Positions 8,105 to 17,819 of a stretch of DNA of 64,000 nucleotides are shown one piece after another. The position numbers and the translations under genes were made by a program. The notes under the pieces were generated by a model. The model saw nothing but the letters and a program-made list of their open reading frames with translations. It made no database searches and was not told the DNA's origin. This DNA is from Cupriavidus sp. WKF15 (lineage in GTDB: Bacteria; Pseudomonadota; Gammaproteobacteria; Burkholderiales; Burkholderiaceae), in assembly GCF_029278605.1 (NCBI RefSeq), contig NZ_CP119574.1:620001-684000 (forward strand), given 5' to 3'. Each line of letters starts with the position of its first letter. Position 1 is the first letter of the stretch.

Positions 8105-8710
8105 ATGACCCATCCTATTGTTTCAGCCGAAGTCACAGTGGAGTTCGTGAACCTTCCCGAGCCCCGGACCGAAGGTGGCATGCCGCTGCTCACAGCGCTT
8201 CACAACAGGCGCTCCACCAGAAGCTTTGCGCAGCGCCCGCTGGACGACGTGCTGCTATCCACGCTGTTGTGGGCTGCCTTTGGCATCAACCGTTCCGATA
8301 GCGGCCTGCGCACGGCGCCTTCGGCCCGCAACTGGCAGGAGATCGATCTCTATGTCGCCTTGCCGGAGGGGCTCTACGTGCTCGAGCCTGTGGGCTGGCG
8401 GCTTCGCCTGGTGACCGGCGAAGACCTGCGGGCAGCCACGGGCTTGCAGGACTATGTGTCGACCGCGCCGCTGAATCTGGTCTATGTCAGCAGGCTGTCG
8501 AAGCTCGATGAGACCGACAAGCCGCTGCGCCAGTTCTATACCGCCCTGGATGCCGGGTTCATCAGCCAGAACGTCTACCTGTTCTGCGCCGCGTGGGGCT
8601 TGGCAACAGTCGCGCGAGGTTTGGTGGACCGTCGCGCGCTCGCCAAGGCAATGCGGCTCGATCCTGACCAGCGAGTCGTCCTGGCCCAAAGCGTCGGCTT
8701 TCCCGCGTAG
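8105..8710 (+). CDS. Nitroreductase-family flavoprotein (SagB-like)
   Basis: 201 residues. The N-terminal FMN-binding part reads LLTALHNRRSTRSFAQRPL, then LSTLLWAAFGINR and the SGLRTAPSARNWQEIDLYVA segment typical of SagB-type members of the nitroreductase superfamily. The C-terminal part has the conserved ALDAGFISQNVYLFCAAWGL helix. FMN-dependent NAD(P)H oxidoreductase; the substrate cannot be deduced. I choose the ATG at 8105, with GGAG at 8095-8098, over an ATG at 8078. The FNR-like box lies 130 bp upstream, consistent with expression at low oxygen. Confidence 0.85.
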   Translation: MTHPIVSAEVTVEFVNLPEPRTEGGMPLLTALHNRRSTRSFAQRPLDDVLLSTLLWAAFGINRSDSGLRTAPSARNWQEIDLYVALPEGLYVLEPVGWRLRLVTGEDLRAATGLQDYVSTAPLNLVYVSRLSKLDETDKPLRQFYTALDAGFISQNVYLFCAAWGLATVARGLVDRRALAKAMRLDPDQRVVLAQSVGFPA

Positions 8711-8740
8711 CAGCAGGACGCGCAATCTAAAGGGGACAAC

Positions 8741-9367
8741 ATGCCGTTCATCAACAGAGAGGATGCCGCCGGGCAACTGGCGCGCGCACTGAGCAAGTTC
8801 GCAGGCAAGCATCCGCTAGTACTGGCGGTACCCCGTGGCGCTGTGCCGATGGGTGCCATCATCGCCACCGCCCTAGGTGGCGACTTGGACATCGTGCTCG
8901 TACGCAAACTTGGAGCGCCGGGCAATCCCGAGCTCGCCATCGGGGCCGTGGACGAGAGCGGCTGGACCTATCTGACACCCCAAGCGGCCATGGCCGGTGC
9001 CTACAGTGAGTACGTCGATCGGGAGCGCACGGCGCAACTGGAGGAACTGCGCCGACGCCGCGCCCGCTACACGCCCGGTCGCGAAGCAGCCAGTGCGGCA
9101 GGACGGTGGGTGATTGTCGTGGACGACGGCCTGGCGACCGGCGCCTCGATGATGGCGGCGTTGCATGCCATCCGGCAGCAGAAGCCACTGCATCTGGTAT
9201 GCGCGGTTCCGGTGGCCCCGCCGCAGACGCTGGAGCGCCTGCGTCCGTTTGTCGATGAAATAGTGTGTCTGGAGGCGCCAACGCAATTCCATTCGGTCGG
9301 GCAGTTCTACCGCGATTTTCCCCAGGTCGAGGACGAGCAGGTCGTGGCCGCCCTGAACGCGCGCTGA
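8741..9367 (+). CDS. Phosphoribosyltransferase-family protein
   Basis: 208 residues with a type I phosphoribosyltransferase fold. The N-terminal part PLVLAVPRGAVPMGAIIA leads into the conserved DIVLVRKLGAPGNPELAIGA loop, and the PRPP-binding signature is VIVVDDGLATGASMMAAL near residues 125-142. The family is common in stress islands beside usp genes, and its substrate is usually unknown. It follows the nitroreductase by 30 bp with an AAGGGGA ribosome site, suggesting one transcript. Not a recognisable purine or pyrimidine salvage enzyme by sequence alone. Confidence 0.85.
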   Translation: MPFINREDAAGQLARALSKFAGKHPLVLAVPRGAVPMGAIIATALGGDLDIVLVRKLGAPGNPELAIGAVDESGWTYLTPQAAMAGAYSEYVDRERTAQLEELRRRRARYTPGREAASAAGRWVIVVDDGLATGASMMAALHAIRQQKPLHLVCAVPVAPPQTLERLRPFVDEIVCLEAPTQFHSVGQFYRDFPQVEDEQVVAALNAR

Positions 9368-9376
9368 GTCCGGAAC

Positions 9377-9912
9377 ATGCAAAACGGGGCCGCCGACACC
9401 GCTCCGGACGCTGGCGTAGGCCATCGGCAACGGGTCGCTATCCCGGGGATCCTGCTACTGGCATTCAAGCTGCTCGTCAATGATCGGGCCAAGTTCACCG
9501 GGTTGCTGGTTGGCATTACGTTCTCCGTGTTCCTGATGATCGGGACGACATCGCTCTTTACCGGCGTCTTGAACCGCTTATCGTCGACGGTGTTCAACAT
9601 AGGCGCCAGCGCATGTGGGTCATGGATCCGGCCGTCAACACGGTGGCCAACACGATCGGCATGCCGGACTATGTACTGGACGGCGGGCGCTTTGCGGTGC
9701 CGCTTTACTCGGGCGGCGCGCTGGTGCGTCTGAACAGCGGTACCGCCTGTGACAGTTGTTGGGATTGACGACACGAGCCTGTTCGGCCCCTGCGGGTCGT
9801 ACGCGGGTTACGCAGTCGGTGCGATTTGGCTCACATTGACCAGCACGCTCGTCAATACCGCGATTGCGCGGGCCGGCTATGCGGCACAGATCGTTCCGAT
9901 TCCAGGTGAATA
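9377..9912 (+). pseudogene. ABC transporter permease remnant (DevC/FtsX-like)
   Basis: The first 75 codons give a clear membrane segment, LLLAFKLLVNDRAKFTGLLV followed by GITFSVFLMIGTTSLFTGVL. The protein then shifts frame: MWVMDPAVNTVANTIGMPDY, FAVPLYSGGALVRLNSGT and VVGIDDTSLFG are found in other frames. A hydrophobic tail follows. Most of the gene (normally about 380 codons) is missing. It starts 9 bp after the phosphoribosyltransferase gene. Confidence 0.7.
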
Positions 9913-10312
9913 AGCTGGAAGACGGCCGGCTACTTTGCACAAGTGCGAGCTGCCCTTGCCGCTGAACTGAGCCGACACTCGGCTGCGCATGCGCCGCTCG
10001 GCAAGTCGCGTTCGAGCAGCAGCAGCGGCGGCGTGGGCTTTTTGCCCGGCAGTAGGGCGGTCTTGCCTCAGCCAGCCTGAAAGCCCACCCGAGCGCCCAT
10101 GACGCAGATTGCCAACACGCGTGCGGCGAAAGGCGGGCAGGGAAAGTGATCGTTGGACTAGGCCACCACTACCTGCGCAAGCAGTCCCACGGTAGGGTTT
10201 GCCTTGTCGATCACCTATACCGGGGCATTGCTGCCTCGGCCGCTCTGGCTTCTCTCGGTAAGCGAGCGATGCCATTTGGCGACGCAAGCCTCGCCATACA
10301 GGAGCTGGCGCC
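9913..10312. other. Gap without a recognised gene
   Basis: About 400 bp of GC-rich sequence between two broken genes. Open frames on both strands overlap and show no family signature. It is probably decayed coding DNA. Confidence 0.4.
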
Positions 10313-10690
10313 ATGACTCACACGTTGCCATCGTCGGCGGGTGCGCCTGATCAAGCCGAACAGGCAGCTCAACGAATTCGCCAACGCGCCGGTGAATTCC
10401 TTCCCCAGATTGGCATGATTCTTGGCTCCGGGCTCGGTGGTTTGGCGCGGGCAATCGAAAATGCCATCGTGATTCCCTATGCGGATCTGCTGGGATTCCC
10501 GCAATCCCTGGTTGAAGGTCACGCCGGTGAACTCGTCCTCGGCCGGTTGAGCGGGGTGGATGTGATGTGCATGCGAGGCCGGCAGCATTTCTATGAAGGG
10601 CATGGCACGACGGGTATGACGCAGGCGGTCCGAGCAATGAAACGGATGGGATGCGACCGGCTAATCGTGACATGTGACTGCAGCGACTGA
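10313..10690 (+). pseudogene. Purine nucleoside phosphorylase, truncated after 120 codons
   Basis: N-terminal half of a trimeric-type purine nucleoside phosphorylase (PunA/XapA family): GMILGSGLGGLARAIENA with the phosphate-binding GSGLG loop, then EGHAGELVLGRLSGVDVMCM, RGRQHFYEGHG and MKRMGCDRLIVT. The family normally continues with an N-A-A-G loop and about 150 more residues; here the frame runs into CDCSD and stops. The GGAG before the ATG (10301-10304) is intact, so a truncated product could be made, but it would lack the base-binding half. Confidence 0.8.
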
Positions 10691-11228
10691 TATTCGACTG
10701 GCTCGAACAACAGGTGTCGTAGGGCTGGGGCACGAGGCCAACGCACTCACCAACCTGTCAGGCGGTTGGCAAACTCGCGCCAGAATCGTCGGGCGCGCCT
10801 TCTCTGGTGCAGTTGCTGTTCAGCCAATGCCAGCCGCTCGCACTCGCGTAGCAACCCTTCTTGGAACCGCGCCGGTAGTGAGGTGCTGTCGTGACACCGT
10901 ACCTGGCCAGCGAACAAGATACCCAATCCGCTATCACAAGCCTTCCGGTTATGATGAGTCCGCACAACTGCGTCTCTTTGATATAAGGGACACTCGACCC
11001 GTACCGAAGCTTTTCTTGGACGGTCGGTTTGAAGGGCGGTGCATCTATCGATGCAGCAATGGCCGACAGTTAGCCGCCTTTCTGAGCCTCACTGAGGGTA
11101 TTACCGGGTACTTTTCGTCTTGACTCTGCGCACAGGCGCGACTTTTCCCACCAGGGATGGTGCCAATCGGCCCGCGTCCGCGTGCCGCAGTCACTTGGTG
11201 GGGGCGAGCGAGCCAATCGCACAAGCGC
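10691..11228. other. Gap without a recognised gene
   Basis: About 540 bp. Open frames occur on both strands but I recognise no family, RNA or repeat. The stretch is flanked by a truncated gene and may be a decayed insertion. Confidence 0.35.
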
Positions 11229-11636
11229 TCAATCTCCGCCGTAGTCTTGCCTAGCCGGGATCACCCCTCGCACACCGCCGCGCGGGTTGCCCACATCGCC
11301 GGCATAGCGAGGGATCAGGTGGATATGAACGTGCATGACGGTTTGTCCGGCGTGCACGCCTATGTTGACCCCGACATTGAATCCGTCGGGATGGAATTCG
11401 GCCTCAAGGCGTGTCTTCATTTCCCGCACCAGCGCATGCAAGGCGGCAAACTCTGCTTCCGTCGCATCGAAATAGTCAGCGAAATGACGGTTCGGGATGA
11501 TCAGCGCATGACCGGGCGCGACCGGGTACCGGTCATACCGGACGTGGGCCAACGCGTTGCGCGCTATGATCCCATCTGACGTGCAGAACCGACAGGGGCC
11601 TATGTGCAGGTCGGCCCGTGAGAGATCGTTTGGCAT
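11229..11636 (-). CDS. HIT-family nucleotide-binding hydrolase
   Basis: 135 residues with the histidine triad motif HVHIHLIPR near residue 103, preceded by FNVGVNIGVHAGQTVMH. The N-terminal part has CRFC and the conserved RYPVAPGHALIIPNRHFADY block. HIT proteins hydrolyse or transfer nucleotidyl groups of dinucleotides and AMP conjugates; this one resembles the AP4A-hydrolase-like branch. Start at 11636 is an ATG with GGGGGA seven bases upstream; a TTG two codons earlier is less likely. Confidence 0.9.
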   Translation of the reverse strand: MPNDLSRADLHIGPCRFCTSDGIIARNALAHVRYDRYPVAPGHALIIPNRHFADYFDATEAEFAALHALVREMKTRLEAEFHPDGFNVGVNIGVHAGQTVMHVHIHLIPRYAGDVGNPRGGVRGVIPARQDYGGD

Positions 11637-11905
11637 GAGCAAGTCCCCCTGTCATCTGTTGAGAACTCGTTGCCAACGCGGCTCGGGAGTTCGCGGCAGC
11701 AACCCTATCGATCCCATGGTAGGCCAGGCAGCCGACAGCGCCAGAGGGCTCCTACTCTCATAATCCGGAGTCAACCGGTTGAGCCCGATCGCGCCATATG
11801 GGCTCAAATGTCTAAATGCAATTAATCGCCAGCACTGCCAGCCAACACCCTTGTGGAGCTAGCAAGCGGCTTTCCGGACGGTCACCCTGGGTGAGAGGCG
11901 CGAAC

Positions 11906-12300
11906 ATGGACCGGGTTTTCATTGCCGCAGTCGGAAACGAGTGGCCCTGTGCGGAACTCGCCGGCCTGCTGCATGCCAGGACTGGCGAGGCCGAGGTACG
12001 TCATTTTCCTGACGGGGAGTCCTATGTCAGGCTGCTCCAGCCGGTGGCGGGCTGCGAAATTGCAGTGGTGTGCCGGCTGAATCATCCCGACCCGAAGGTG
12101 CTGCCGGTTCTGTGGCTGGCCGCGGCCGTCCGCGAAAGCGGTGCGGCGCGGGTTGGGCTGGTAGTCCGTACCTGCCCTATATGCGCCAGGACAAGGCCTT
12201 TCATGCGGGTGAAATCGTGTCAGCGCGGCATTTCGCCGCGCTGCTGTCGGCCCACTTCGACTGGCTGGTTACCATCGACCCCCACCTGCAGTGCAATGGC
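11906..12300 (+). pseudogene. Ribose-phosphate pyrophosphokinase (prs) 5' fragment, frameshifted
   Basis: Reading from the ATG gives the PRPP synthetase N-terminus (VRHFPDGESYVRLLQPVAG, then AVVCRLNHPDPKVLPVLWLA). A one-base loss near 12162 shifts frame, after which PYLPYMRQDKAFHAGEIVS and HFDWLVTIDPHLQ, the conserved YMRQD and DPH motifs, appear. The rest (about 180 residues with the catalytic and PRPP-binding loops) is missing: after DPHLQ the sequence passes into the next gene's leader. Non-functional as PRPP synthetase. Confidence 0.85.
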
Positions 12301-12324
12301 AGCCTGTCCGAAAGGAGAGACATC

Positions 12325-12726
12325 ATGCAACAAGGCCTGACCAAGCGAGAAGTGGCAACGCTCGCCGCGCAGCTGGACGCGGTGGAAGCGCGCATCCGTG
12401 CCGCCGTGGGAGCGGGCGATTCTCCCCTGGCGCCGCCGGCGCAGCCGGAGCCGCGCGATGACGCCGAGATTGCCGAGCAGGAAATCGCGCAGCGCCAGGA
12501 CGACGCCATGCTCGAGCATTACCGTATGCAACTGGCCGACATCGGCGCTGCGCGGCTGCGGATGTCAAGCGGCACGTATGGAGTCTGTATAGATTGCCGG
12601 CAGGCGATTCCCTTCGAGCGGCTGCAGGCCTCCCCGACGGCAAAGCGCTGCACTGCCTGCCAGCGCCACCACGAACATCTGTACGCACGCCAGGCGCAGG
12701 AGGCGTCTGGCAACGCGCCAGGATAA
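12325..12726 (+). CDS. TraR/DksA-type zinc finger protein
   Basis: 133 residues: an N-terminal coiled-coil rich in Ala, Glu and Gln, and a C-terminal C4 zinc finger, CIDC and CTAC separated by 17 residues (GVCIDCRQAIPFERLQ... KRCTACQ). DksA/TraR proteins enter the secondary channel of RNA polymerase and act with ppGpp, although short members of this kind are poorly studied. The ATG at 12325 has AAAGGAGA upstream. The same frame is open upstream into the prs remnant. Confidence 0.85.
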   Translation: MQQGLTKREVATLAAQLDAVEARIRAAVGAGDSPLAPPAQPEPRDDAEIAEQEIAQRQDDAMLEHYRMQLADIGAARLRMSSGTYGVCIDCRQAIPFERLQASPTAKRCTACQRHHEHLYARQAQEASGNAPG

Positions 12727-12879
12727 GCAGGGGGAGGCCGCCAGGCGCCGCTGGATCACTTACTTCGTTCCGGGGGTCAATGCCCAGGCCGCCGGCCAGC
12801 TCGCAGTCTATGTGACGCCGGCGGCGTAGGCAAAGAGCCACGCCTCTACCTGTTTTGGCGTAGCGGGCGGCTCAGGCCA

Positions 12880-12897
12880 GTCCGGCGTAAGCCGGAC
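12880..12897. repeat. Perfect 7-bp stem with GTAA loop
   Basis: GTCCGGC-GTAA-GCCGGAC is a perfect hairpin. No T run follows, so it is not an obvious intrinsic terminator; it could be a REP-like or transcript-stabilising element. Confidence 0.35.
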
Positions 12898-12998
12898 GCC
12901 TATGGTGGCGGTGGACGAAATGATATGCACAAGGGGAGTTGGCAACGGGGTACCAAGGCCGCCCTGGGTGCCAGGCTTGCGACGTAAGCAGTCGGCCT

Positions 12999-13241
12999 TT
13001 ACACGAGATCGTACTCCCGCATCATCTCGGCGGTGACCGCGTTGACGACGGGCAGGCAGTCCGCGCTCACGCCGGGAAAGGCGTCGATGGTCCAGTTGCA
13101 GCCGCGATTTGCCGCCGGTTCGACGGGACGCGGGAGGGGGATTTCGCAGTTGCGGCAGGTGTCGCCGAGATCTGCGCTTTCCTGCAGGCGCCGCAGGATT
13201 TCATTGCGGATCTGCTCCGCATTGCCGGTGTTCTTGATCAT
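12999..13241 (-). CDS. Conserved hypothetical protein with C-x2-C motif
   Basis: 80 residues with a CRNC motif near residue 29 and two further cysteines (GCNW, ADCLP). It starts MIKNTGNAEQIRNEILRRLQ. The ATG at 13241 is preceded by AAGGAG at the right distance, which argues for a real gene. No membrane segment. The cysteines suggest metal binding or a redox role, but there is no family I can name. Confidence 0.5.
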   Translation of the reverse strand: MIKNTGNAEQIRNEILRRLQESADLGDTCRNCEIPLPRPVEPAANRGCNWTIDAFPGVSADCLPVVNAVTAEMMREYDLV

Positions 13242-13399
13242 ATGTGCTCCTTCCGAATTGTCAACGGCTGGGGACTTGGGCCCGGAATCAGTCAGGTGGG
13301 CAGGTTCTCGGGACCATTCGGTCTGCCCACGGTCTGGGAAAAGATTGGCTCCTCGTCCTCGTTCAGGGACATGTGCTCCGCCAGCTGGCGCCGGTTTAG

Positions 13400-13650
13400 C
13401 CAGCCTCGTACAACAGCTCCCAGGCCGGCCTGACCGCGGCGCTCAAGAACTATCACGGGCTTTCCTCCGTGCTGGTCGCTGGTCAGAACGAGTTGGTTGG
13501 CCCTCAAGCGGGATTAACACTTCAAAAGCAACTCGCCAGCCAAGGGCCGTCCGATTTACTTGTGTTGCCCCAGGCGACACACAACACCTGGATGTCTGGC
13601 ATTACAGAGGAGCAGTGGGACCTGCTGCTACGGCTCACACCTCAAGGGAT
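13400..13650 (+). pseudogene. Alpha/beta-hydrolase-like C-terminal remnant
   Basis: Plus-strand reading gives LTAALKNYHGLSSVLVAGQN, ELVGPQAGLTLQKQLA and LLVLPQATHNTWMSGITEEQ. The V-L-V-A-G-x-N-E strand and the late His (ATHNT) resemble the acid and histidine ends of an alpha/beta hydrolase. The N-terminal part with the nucleophile elbow is missing. Confidence 0.35.
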
Positions 13651-13659
13651 GAGTGAACT

Positions 13660-13830
13660 GCGGGTCCATGTGCCCGCGACGTCAAGCCCGGTAGCTCCAA
13701 GCCGATTTCGTCTTCCAGCGCGTGGACCTGCGTTCTCAGGCTCCTGTCAGTGATGCGGATGAAGCGCCAGGGTTGCATGACCTGCTGGTCTATCTGCACC
13801 ATATGGCCGGCCGCAAGGCACAGCTGGGTG
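13660..13830 (-). pseudogene. bluB-like (5,6-dimethylbenzimidazole synthase) fragment
   Basis: Minus-strand reading contains QQVMQPWRFIRITDRSLRTQVHA-type residues, that is the MQPWRFI-R-ITDR-LR block of BluB flavoenzymes of the nitroreductase superfamily. Only about 50 codons remain and the context is scrambled. Assignment rests on this one block. Confidence 0.4.
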
Positions 13831-13911
13831 CAGGGTCCTGACGCCCACTGGGCACATGAGGCTACCATCCATCTGTTACGCATCTGCAGGACAAGAACAA
13901 TAGGGGGAGTC

Positions 13912-15609
13912 GTGACCACAACCGATTCGACGCACCCGACAGACAGCGCGCGCGGCGGTAGTCCGATGCGCGACGTGATCGCCGGCTGTTCGATTGCCGG
14001 CCTTTTACTGCCTGAGGCCGTGGCATACGCCGGCATCGCCAATCTTCCGCCACAGGCGGGTCTGATCGGCTTGCTGATCGGTCTGGTGGTCTACGGCCTG
14101 CTGGGGACCAGCCGCTTCGCCGTGGTGTCGGCAACATCGTCTTCGGCCGCCGTGCTGGCCGCCATCACGGTGTCGATGGCCGGTGGCGATCTGGCACAAC
14201 GGCTGCTGCTGGCCGCCGGACTGGTGATCCTGAGCGGCTTTTTTCTTGTATTGGCTGGCCTCGCCCGGCTCGGTGGCATTACCGAATTCATTGCCAAGCC
14301 GGTGCTGCGAGGTTTCACGTTTGGGCTGGCCATCACCATCATCCTGAAGCAGGTGGCGAGCGTGGCGGGCGTGCATCCGACCCATGGCGACCTGCCGCGA
14401 TTCACGTACGAGTTGATCCAGGAGGTATCGGTCTGGAACGTGAACGGGCTGATCGCTGCGCTGGTCGTACTGCTGTTGCTGTTCGCGATGTCGCCCTGGA
14501 AGAGCGTGCCCGGCCCGCTGGTCGTTATCGTGCTCGGCATTGTGCTCGCCCACGGGGTGGATCTGCATCACTACAGCATCGGGCAGGTCGGCACGATCGA
14601 TCTGGCCGACGTCTCGTTCGAACTCCCTGACCTGCCTCGCACGGAGTGGCTGCGGCTTGGCGAGCTGGCGTTTGCGCTGGTCCTGATTTTGTATGCGGAG
14701 TCGTATGGTTCGATCCGCAGTTTCGCGCTCAAGCATGGTGACAAGACCTCGGCGGATCGGGATCTCGTTGCGCTGGGCCTGGCCAATCTGGGTTCGGGTT
14801 TGCTGCACGGCATGCCCGTGGGCGCGGGCTACTCGGCGACTTCCGCCAATGAAGCGGCCGGCGCACGGTCGCGCCTGGCTGGCTGGTGCGCGGCGGTAGT
14901 CGTCGCCGTGATCGTCGCGCTGTTGTTGCCGCAACTAGCCTTGACGCCCGAGCCGGTGCTGGCCGCGATTGTGGTCTACGCGGTCAGCCATACACTGCGC
15001 CTGAGCGTGTTCCGCCCCTATTGGGCGTGGCGGCGGGACCGGCTACTGGTTGTGGCGGCGTGCATAGCCGTGCTGCTGCTCGGCGTCCTGGACGGTCTGC
15101 TGGCGGGAATCGGGGTGAGTCTGCTGATCACGCTGCGCAATTTCTCTGAGCCGAACGTCAGCCAGTTGGGACGCCTTGGCAGCAGCCACGACTACGTGGA
15201 CGTCACCGCGCACCCCGAAGCCAAGACGCTTCCGGGCGTGCTGATCGTGCGGCCCGAAGCACCGATTTTTTTTGCCAATGTCGAGCGCATCCTTGCGCAG
15301 GTGCGGCATCTGGCCGATGCAGGGCAGGGCGCCGTGCATACCTTGATCTTCAGTCTCGAGGAGTCTCCAGACCTCGATGGTTCGACGATCGAGGCACTGC
15401 ACACGTTCGCCGCCAGCGCCGCGGCCCGTGGCCGACGTCTGCTACTGGTGCGATTGAAGCCCCCCGCGCTGGAAGTGCTGTCGCGATCAGCGGACGAAGC
15501 ACTGCCGCGCGAAGCGCTGCACGAACTCAGCGTGGACGAGTGCGTGCAGTCTCTGGGGCAGGGCGGCGTCGCAGCCGCGACGACGGCTGCAGGACCAGCA
15601 CGCTCTTGA
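13912..15609 (+). CDS. SulP-family inorganic anion transporter with STAS domain
   Basis: 565 residues, inner membrane. About ten to twelve hydrophobic segments start with AGCSIAGLLLPEAVAYAGIA, the SulP N-terminal helix motif, followed by GLLIGLVVYGLLGTSR and the SSSAAVLAAIT region. A cytoplasmic STAS domain follows from about residue 435 (VLIVRPEAPIFFANVERI and LIFSLEESPDLDGSTIEAL, the latter at the usual phospho-site loop). Likely exports or imports sulfate, bicarbonate or a dicarboxylate with H+ or Na+; the substrate is not readable. GTG start at 13912 with GGGGGAG at 13903-13909. Confidence 0.9.
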   Translation: MTTTDSTHPTDSARGGSPMRDVIAGCSIAGLLLPEAVAYAGIANLPPQAGLIGLLIGLVVYGLLGTSRFAVVSATSSSAAVLAAITVSMAGGDLAQRLLLAAGLVILSGFFLVLAGLARLGGITEFIAKPVLRGFTFGLAITIILKQVASVAGVHPTHGDLPRFTYELIQEVSVWNVNGLIAALVVLLLLFAMSPWKSVPGPLVVIVLGIVLAHGVDLHHYSIGQVGTIDLADVSFELPDLPRTEWLRLGELAFALVLILYAESYGSIRSFALKHGDKTSADRDLVALGLANLGSGLLHGMPVGAGYSATSANEAAGARSRLAGWCAAVVVAVIVALLLPQLALTPEPVLAAIVVYAVSHTLRLSVFRPYWAWRRDRLLVVAACIAVLLLGVLDGLLAGIGVSLLITLRNFSEPNVSQLGRLGSSHDYVDVTAHPEAKTLPGVLIVRPEAPIFFANVERILAQVRHLADAGQGAVHTLIFSLEESPDLDGSTIEALHTFAASAAARGRRLLLVRLKPPALEVLSRSADEALPREALHELSVDECVQSLGQGGVAAATTAAGPARS

Positions 15610-15855
15610 CGTAGAACGAAGCAAAATTGTCACTTCACCTACCTGGTGTGGATGTCCGTAGAGTAAGCTTTGATGTTATGGGATTTTTGAGCGCGTAACG
15701 GAGACCGACCGTCGTGTCTCTCGCCTCGCCGAGCGCACCGGTGCGAAGCTCGCGGTTTCGCAGTCACACGCTATTATCGATGGCCGTGGAGCAGCCAACT
15801 TCGGACTTGGGGATGGACCATTCCGCCACATAACCACGCGTATCAAGGCGCCGAG

Positions 15856-15930
15856 CTGCCAGGCCGAGTAGTAGTCCACCAGTGGACGGGTCTGCTGCGC
15901 GTAGATGTCGAGGCGCTTCTTTACCGTTTC
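15856..15930 (-). pseudogene. Adenylate kinase (adk) C-terminal scrap
   Basis: Twenty-five codons on the minus strand read ETVKKR followed by [18 protein letters not shown], the helix after the LID domain of adenylate kinase. It is fused at about 15930 to the 3' end of the ISL3 transposase gene in a different frame. No other adk sequence is present on either side. Confidence 0.8.
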
Positions 15931-17252
15931 TGCACGAAGCGCTCGTGGTCCGCACTCTTTGGCTCCTCGATGGCCAGGTTCCTCCATCCGACAAGCCATC
16001 CGAACACGCGCCGGGCCGACGGCATCGGCATCGTGGGCTCCAGGACAAGCGGGGTCTTGCCCAGCGGAAAGAGGAGGCGGGTCACGCAACTCTGCACGCA
16101 GGCGGGACTGCCCTTATAGCCGCGCTGCTTGAGTTCTTGCCAGATCAGTTCAGGAAAGCGACAGCCCTGGATGATTCGTTCCTCGATATAGTCGCGATAG
16201 GGATCCAAAGGCGTCGGACCCCGCGCCTTGGATGCGCGCTCGGGGAATGCCCCCGCGTGGACGTACTTCTGCACGGTTGCTTTGCTGATTGAGAGTTCGC
16301 GCGCGATTCCTCTGATCGTGCCGCCCTGGGCGCGTAGCGCCATCACCTCCTTATACAACGCTAGCCGCGTGGCGCGTCGCTGATCGCTCAGACGCTGCCA
16401 TGGCCGTTGTGAGCTTCGGCGCGGAATCCCCTGCCGAGCCAGGGTCACCCTACTGACGTTTACTTGCTGGGCGGCTTGGCGCAGTTGTGGCCCGAGTCGG
16501 CATAGCAGCCGCTCGACGTTGTCGCGCAGGTTGCTCAGCAAATGCCAGCGATCCGAGACTTGCTTGGCTGCCGGCAGCGCGAGGTCGACCGCTTCGGAAT
16601 AGGCCCCGGCCCGGTCCCTGGCGACGATCTCGATCGATGGGTGCGCACGCATCCACGCAGCCACTGCAATGGCGTCCCTACCTGCGAACACTTCGATCGG
16701 CTCACGTCGCTCCAAGTCGACGATGATCGTTCCGTACTGGTGACCGCGCGCGATTGCCCAGTCATCGATGCCGACGACCCGCGGTTGTGGTTTGCGCTTG
16801 CGCTCAGGTACTCTGCGCAATTCTCGCAGCACGGTGTCAGCACTGGTGCGCAAGCCCAAGGCGTCGGCAAGCCGGGCTGCTGCCTCACCACCGAGGGCGT
16901 GGCCCAGCGCGTACAACGCCCGAGCCTGCGATCGCGTACGACGTTGATACCGACCGGCCAAGGCGTGGATGTTCTCGGCAAACGTACGACGAGGGCAGTT
17001 GGCGTTCATACACTTGGAGCGACGTACCTCAATAGCGAGAACGACCCGCTGCTCGAGCATCGGACGTTCTTCCAGCTTGCGCACATAGCGGCCGTGGAGT
17101 CGGTGACTCCAACGATGGCAGGCCGGGCACGGTGCCCTGCGAACTGTACTGCGGGCTTCGACAGTAATGGTCTCCCCTTGCACTTCGCTGGAGACGAAGC
17201 GCTTCCCCACACGGGGGAGAATACGATCGATCCCACCGAGAACTTGCCTCAT
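15921..17252 (-). CDS. ISL3-family transposase, C-terminally truncated
   Basis: About 443 codons from the ATG at 17252. Zinc-finger-like N-terminus ([19 protein letters not shown], then [13 protein letters not shown]), the DDE core beginning [33 protein letters not shown], the second Asp region [17 protein letters not shown] and [14 protein letters not shown], and a helix-turn-helix insert ([16 protein letters not shown]). The last segment ADHERFVQK runs into foreign adk sequence and stops, so roughly the last 60 to 100 residues are lost. Probably inactive. An intact ISL3 transposase is usually longer. Confidence 0.85.
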   Translation of the reverse strand: MRQVLGGIDRILPRVGKRFVSSEVQGETITVEARSTVRRAPCPACHRWSHRLHGRYVRKLEERPMLEQRVVLAIEVRRSKCMNANCPRRTFAENIHALAGRYQRRTRSQARALYALGHALGGEAAARLADALGLRTSADTVLRELRRVPERKRKPQPRVVGIDDWAIARGHQYGTIIVDLERREPIEVFAGRDAIAVAAWMRAHPSIEIVARDRAGAYSEAVDLALPAAKQVSDRWHLLSNLRDNVERLLCRLGPQLRQAAQQVNVSRVTLARQGIPRRSSQRPWQRLSDQRRATRLALYKEVMALRAQGGTIRGIARELSISKATVQKYVHAGAFPERASKARGPTPLDPYRDYIEERIIQGCRFPELIWQELKQRGYKGSPACVQSCVTRLLFPLGKTPLVLEPTMPMPSARRVFGWLVGWRNLAIEEPKSADHERFVQKR

Positions 17253-17331
17253 GGTAACGATCAACGTACGGCCAAACCGGCGGGAAATCAAGCCCTCGAC
17301 CCGGCCGTCACACAAAGTGCGGGAGACCCCC

Positions 17332-17559
17332 GATATCAAGGCCTATTTCTGCGATCCTAAGAATCCCTGGCAGCGCGGCACGAACGAAAACACGAACGGG
17401 CTCTTGAGACAGTACCTCCCGAAAGGAACCGATCTCTCGGTCTATTCGCAAGACAAGCTCAATGCCATCGCCAGGCGGCCCAACGAACGCCCACGCAAGA
17501 CACTAAATTTCGATACACCGGCTGAACGATTCCATCAAGCTGTTGCGTTGACCGGTTGA
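17332..17559 (+). pseudogene. IS30-family transposase C-terminal fragment
   Basis: Reads [40 protein letters not shown], then [18 protein letters not shown] and TPAERF before the stop: the end of the IS30 DDE domain including the catalytic Glu in [10 protein letters not shown]. It begins exactly beside the upstream end of the ISL3 element, suggesting ISL3 inserted into, or recombined with, an IS30 copy. Confidence 0.88.
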
Positions 17560-17819
17560 ATCTGCGACCCACTGCCGCTGTTCCACCTTTGGTACGCCGA
17601 GCGTCGGCTGACGGAGTGCTACGACCGCTCGCTCGCTTTGTCGCGACCGCACCGTCGGCCGTTGCCGACTTTCGGCGCGGCTGCCTCAAACGTCTGCAAC
17701 CGTGAGAGTGTCGAATCTTATTCATAACAAATCCGCCAGCTGGTATGCCCGATGTCATGGGCAGTGTGGGACGATTACGCGCGGGAAATATCACGTCGAT
17801 GTGCCCCCGTACTCCCTCG

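Noticed and set aside
10747..10965. Possible transposase scrap on the minus strand
   Set aside because: The Arg/Glu/Leu-rich stretch vaguely resembles helices of several transposases but matches no motif well enough to name.
15676..15855. Possible plus-strand coding piece beginning near the ISL3/adk junction
   Set aside because: A 50-codon open stretch is readable but has no start, no end and no family that I recognise.
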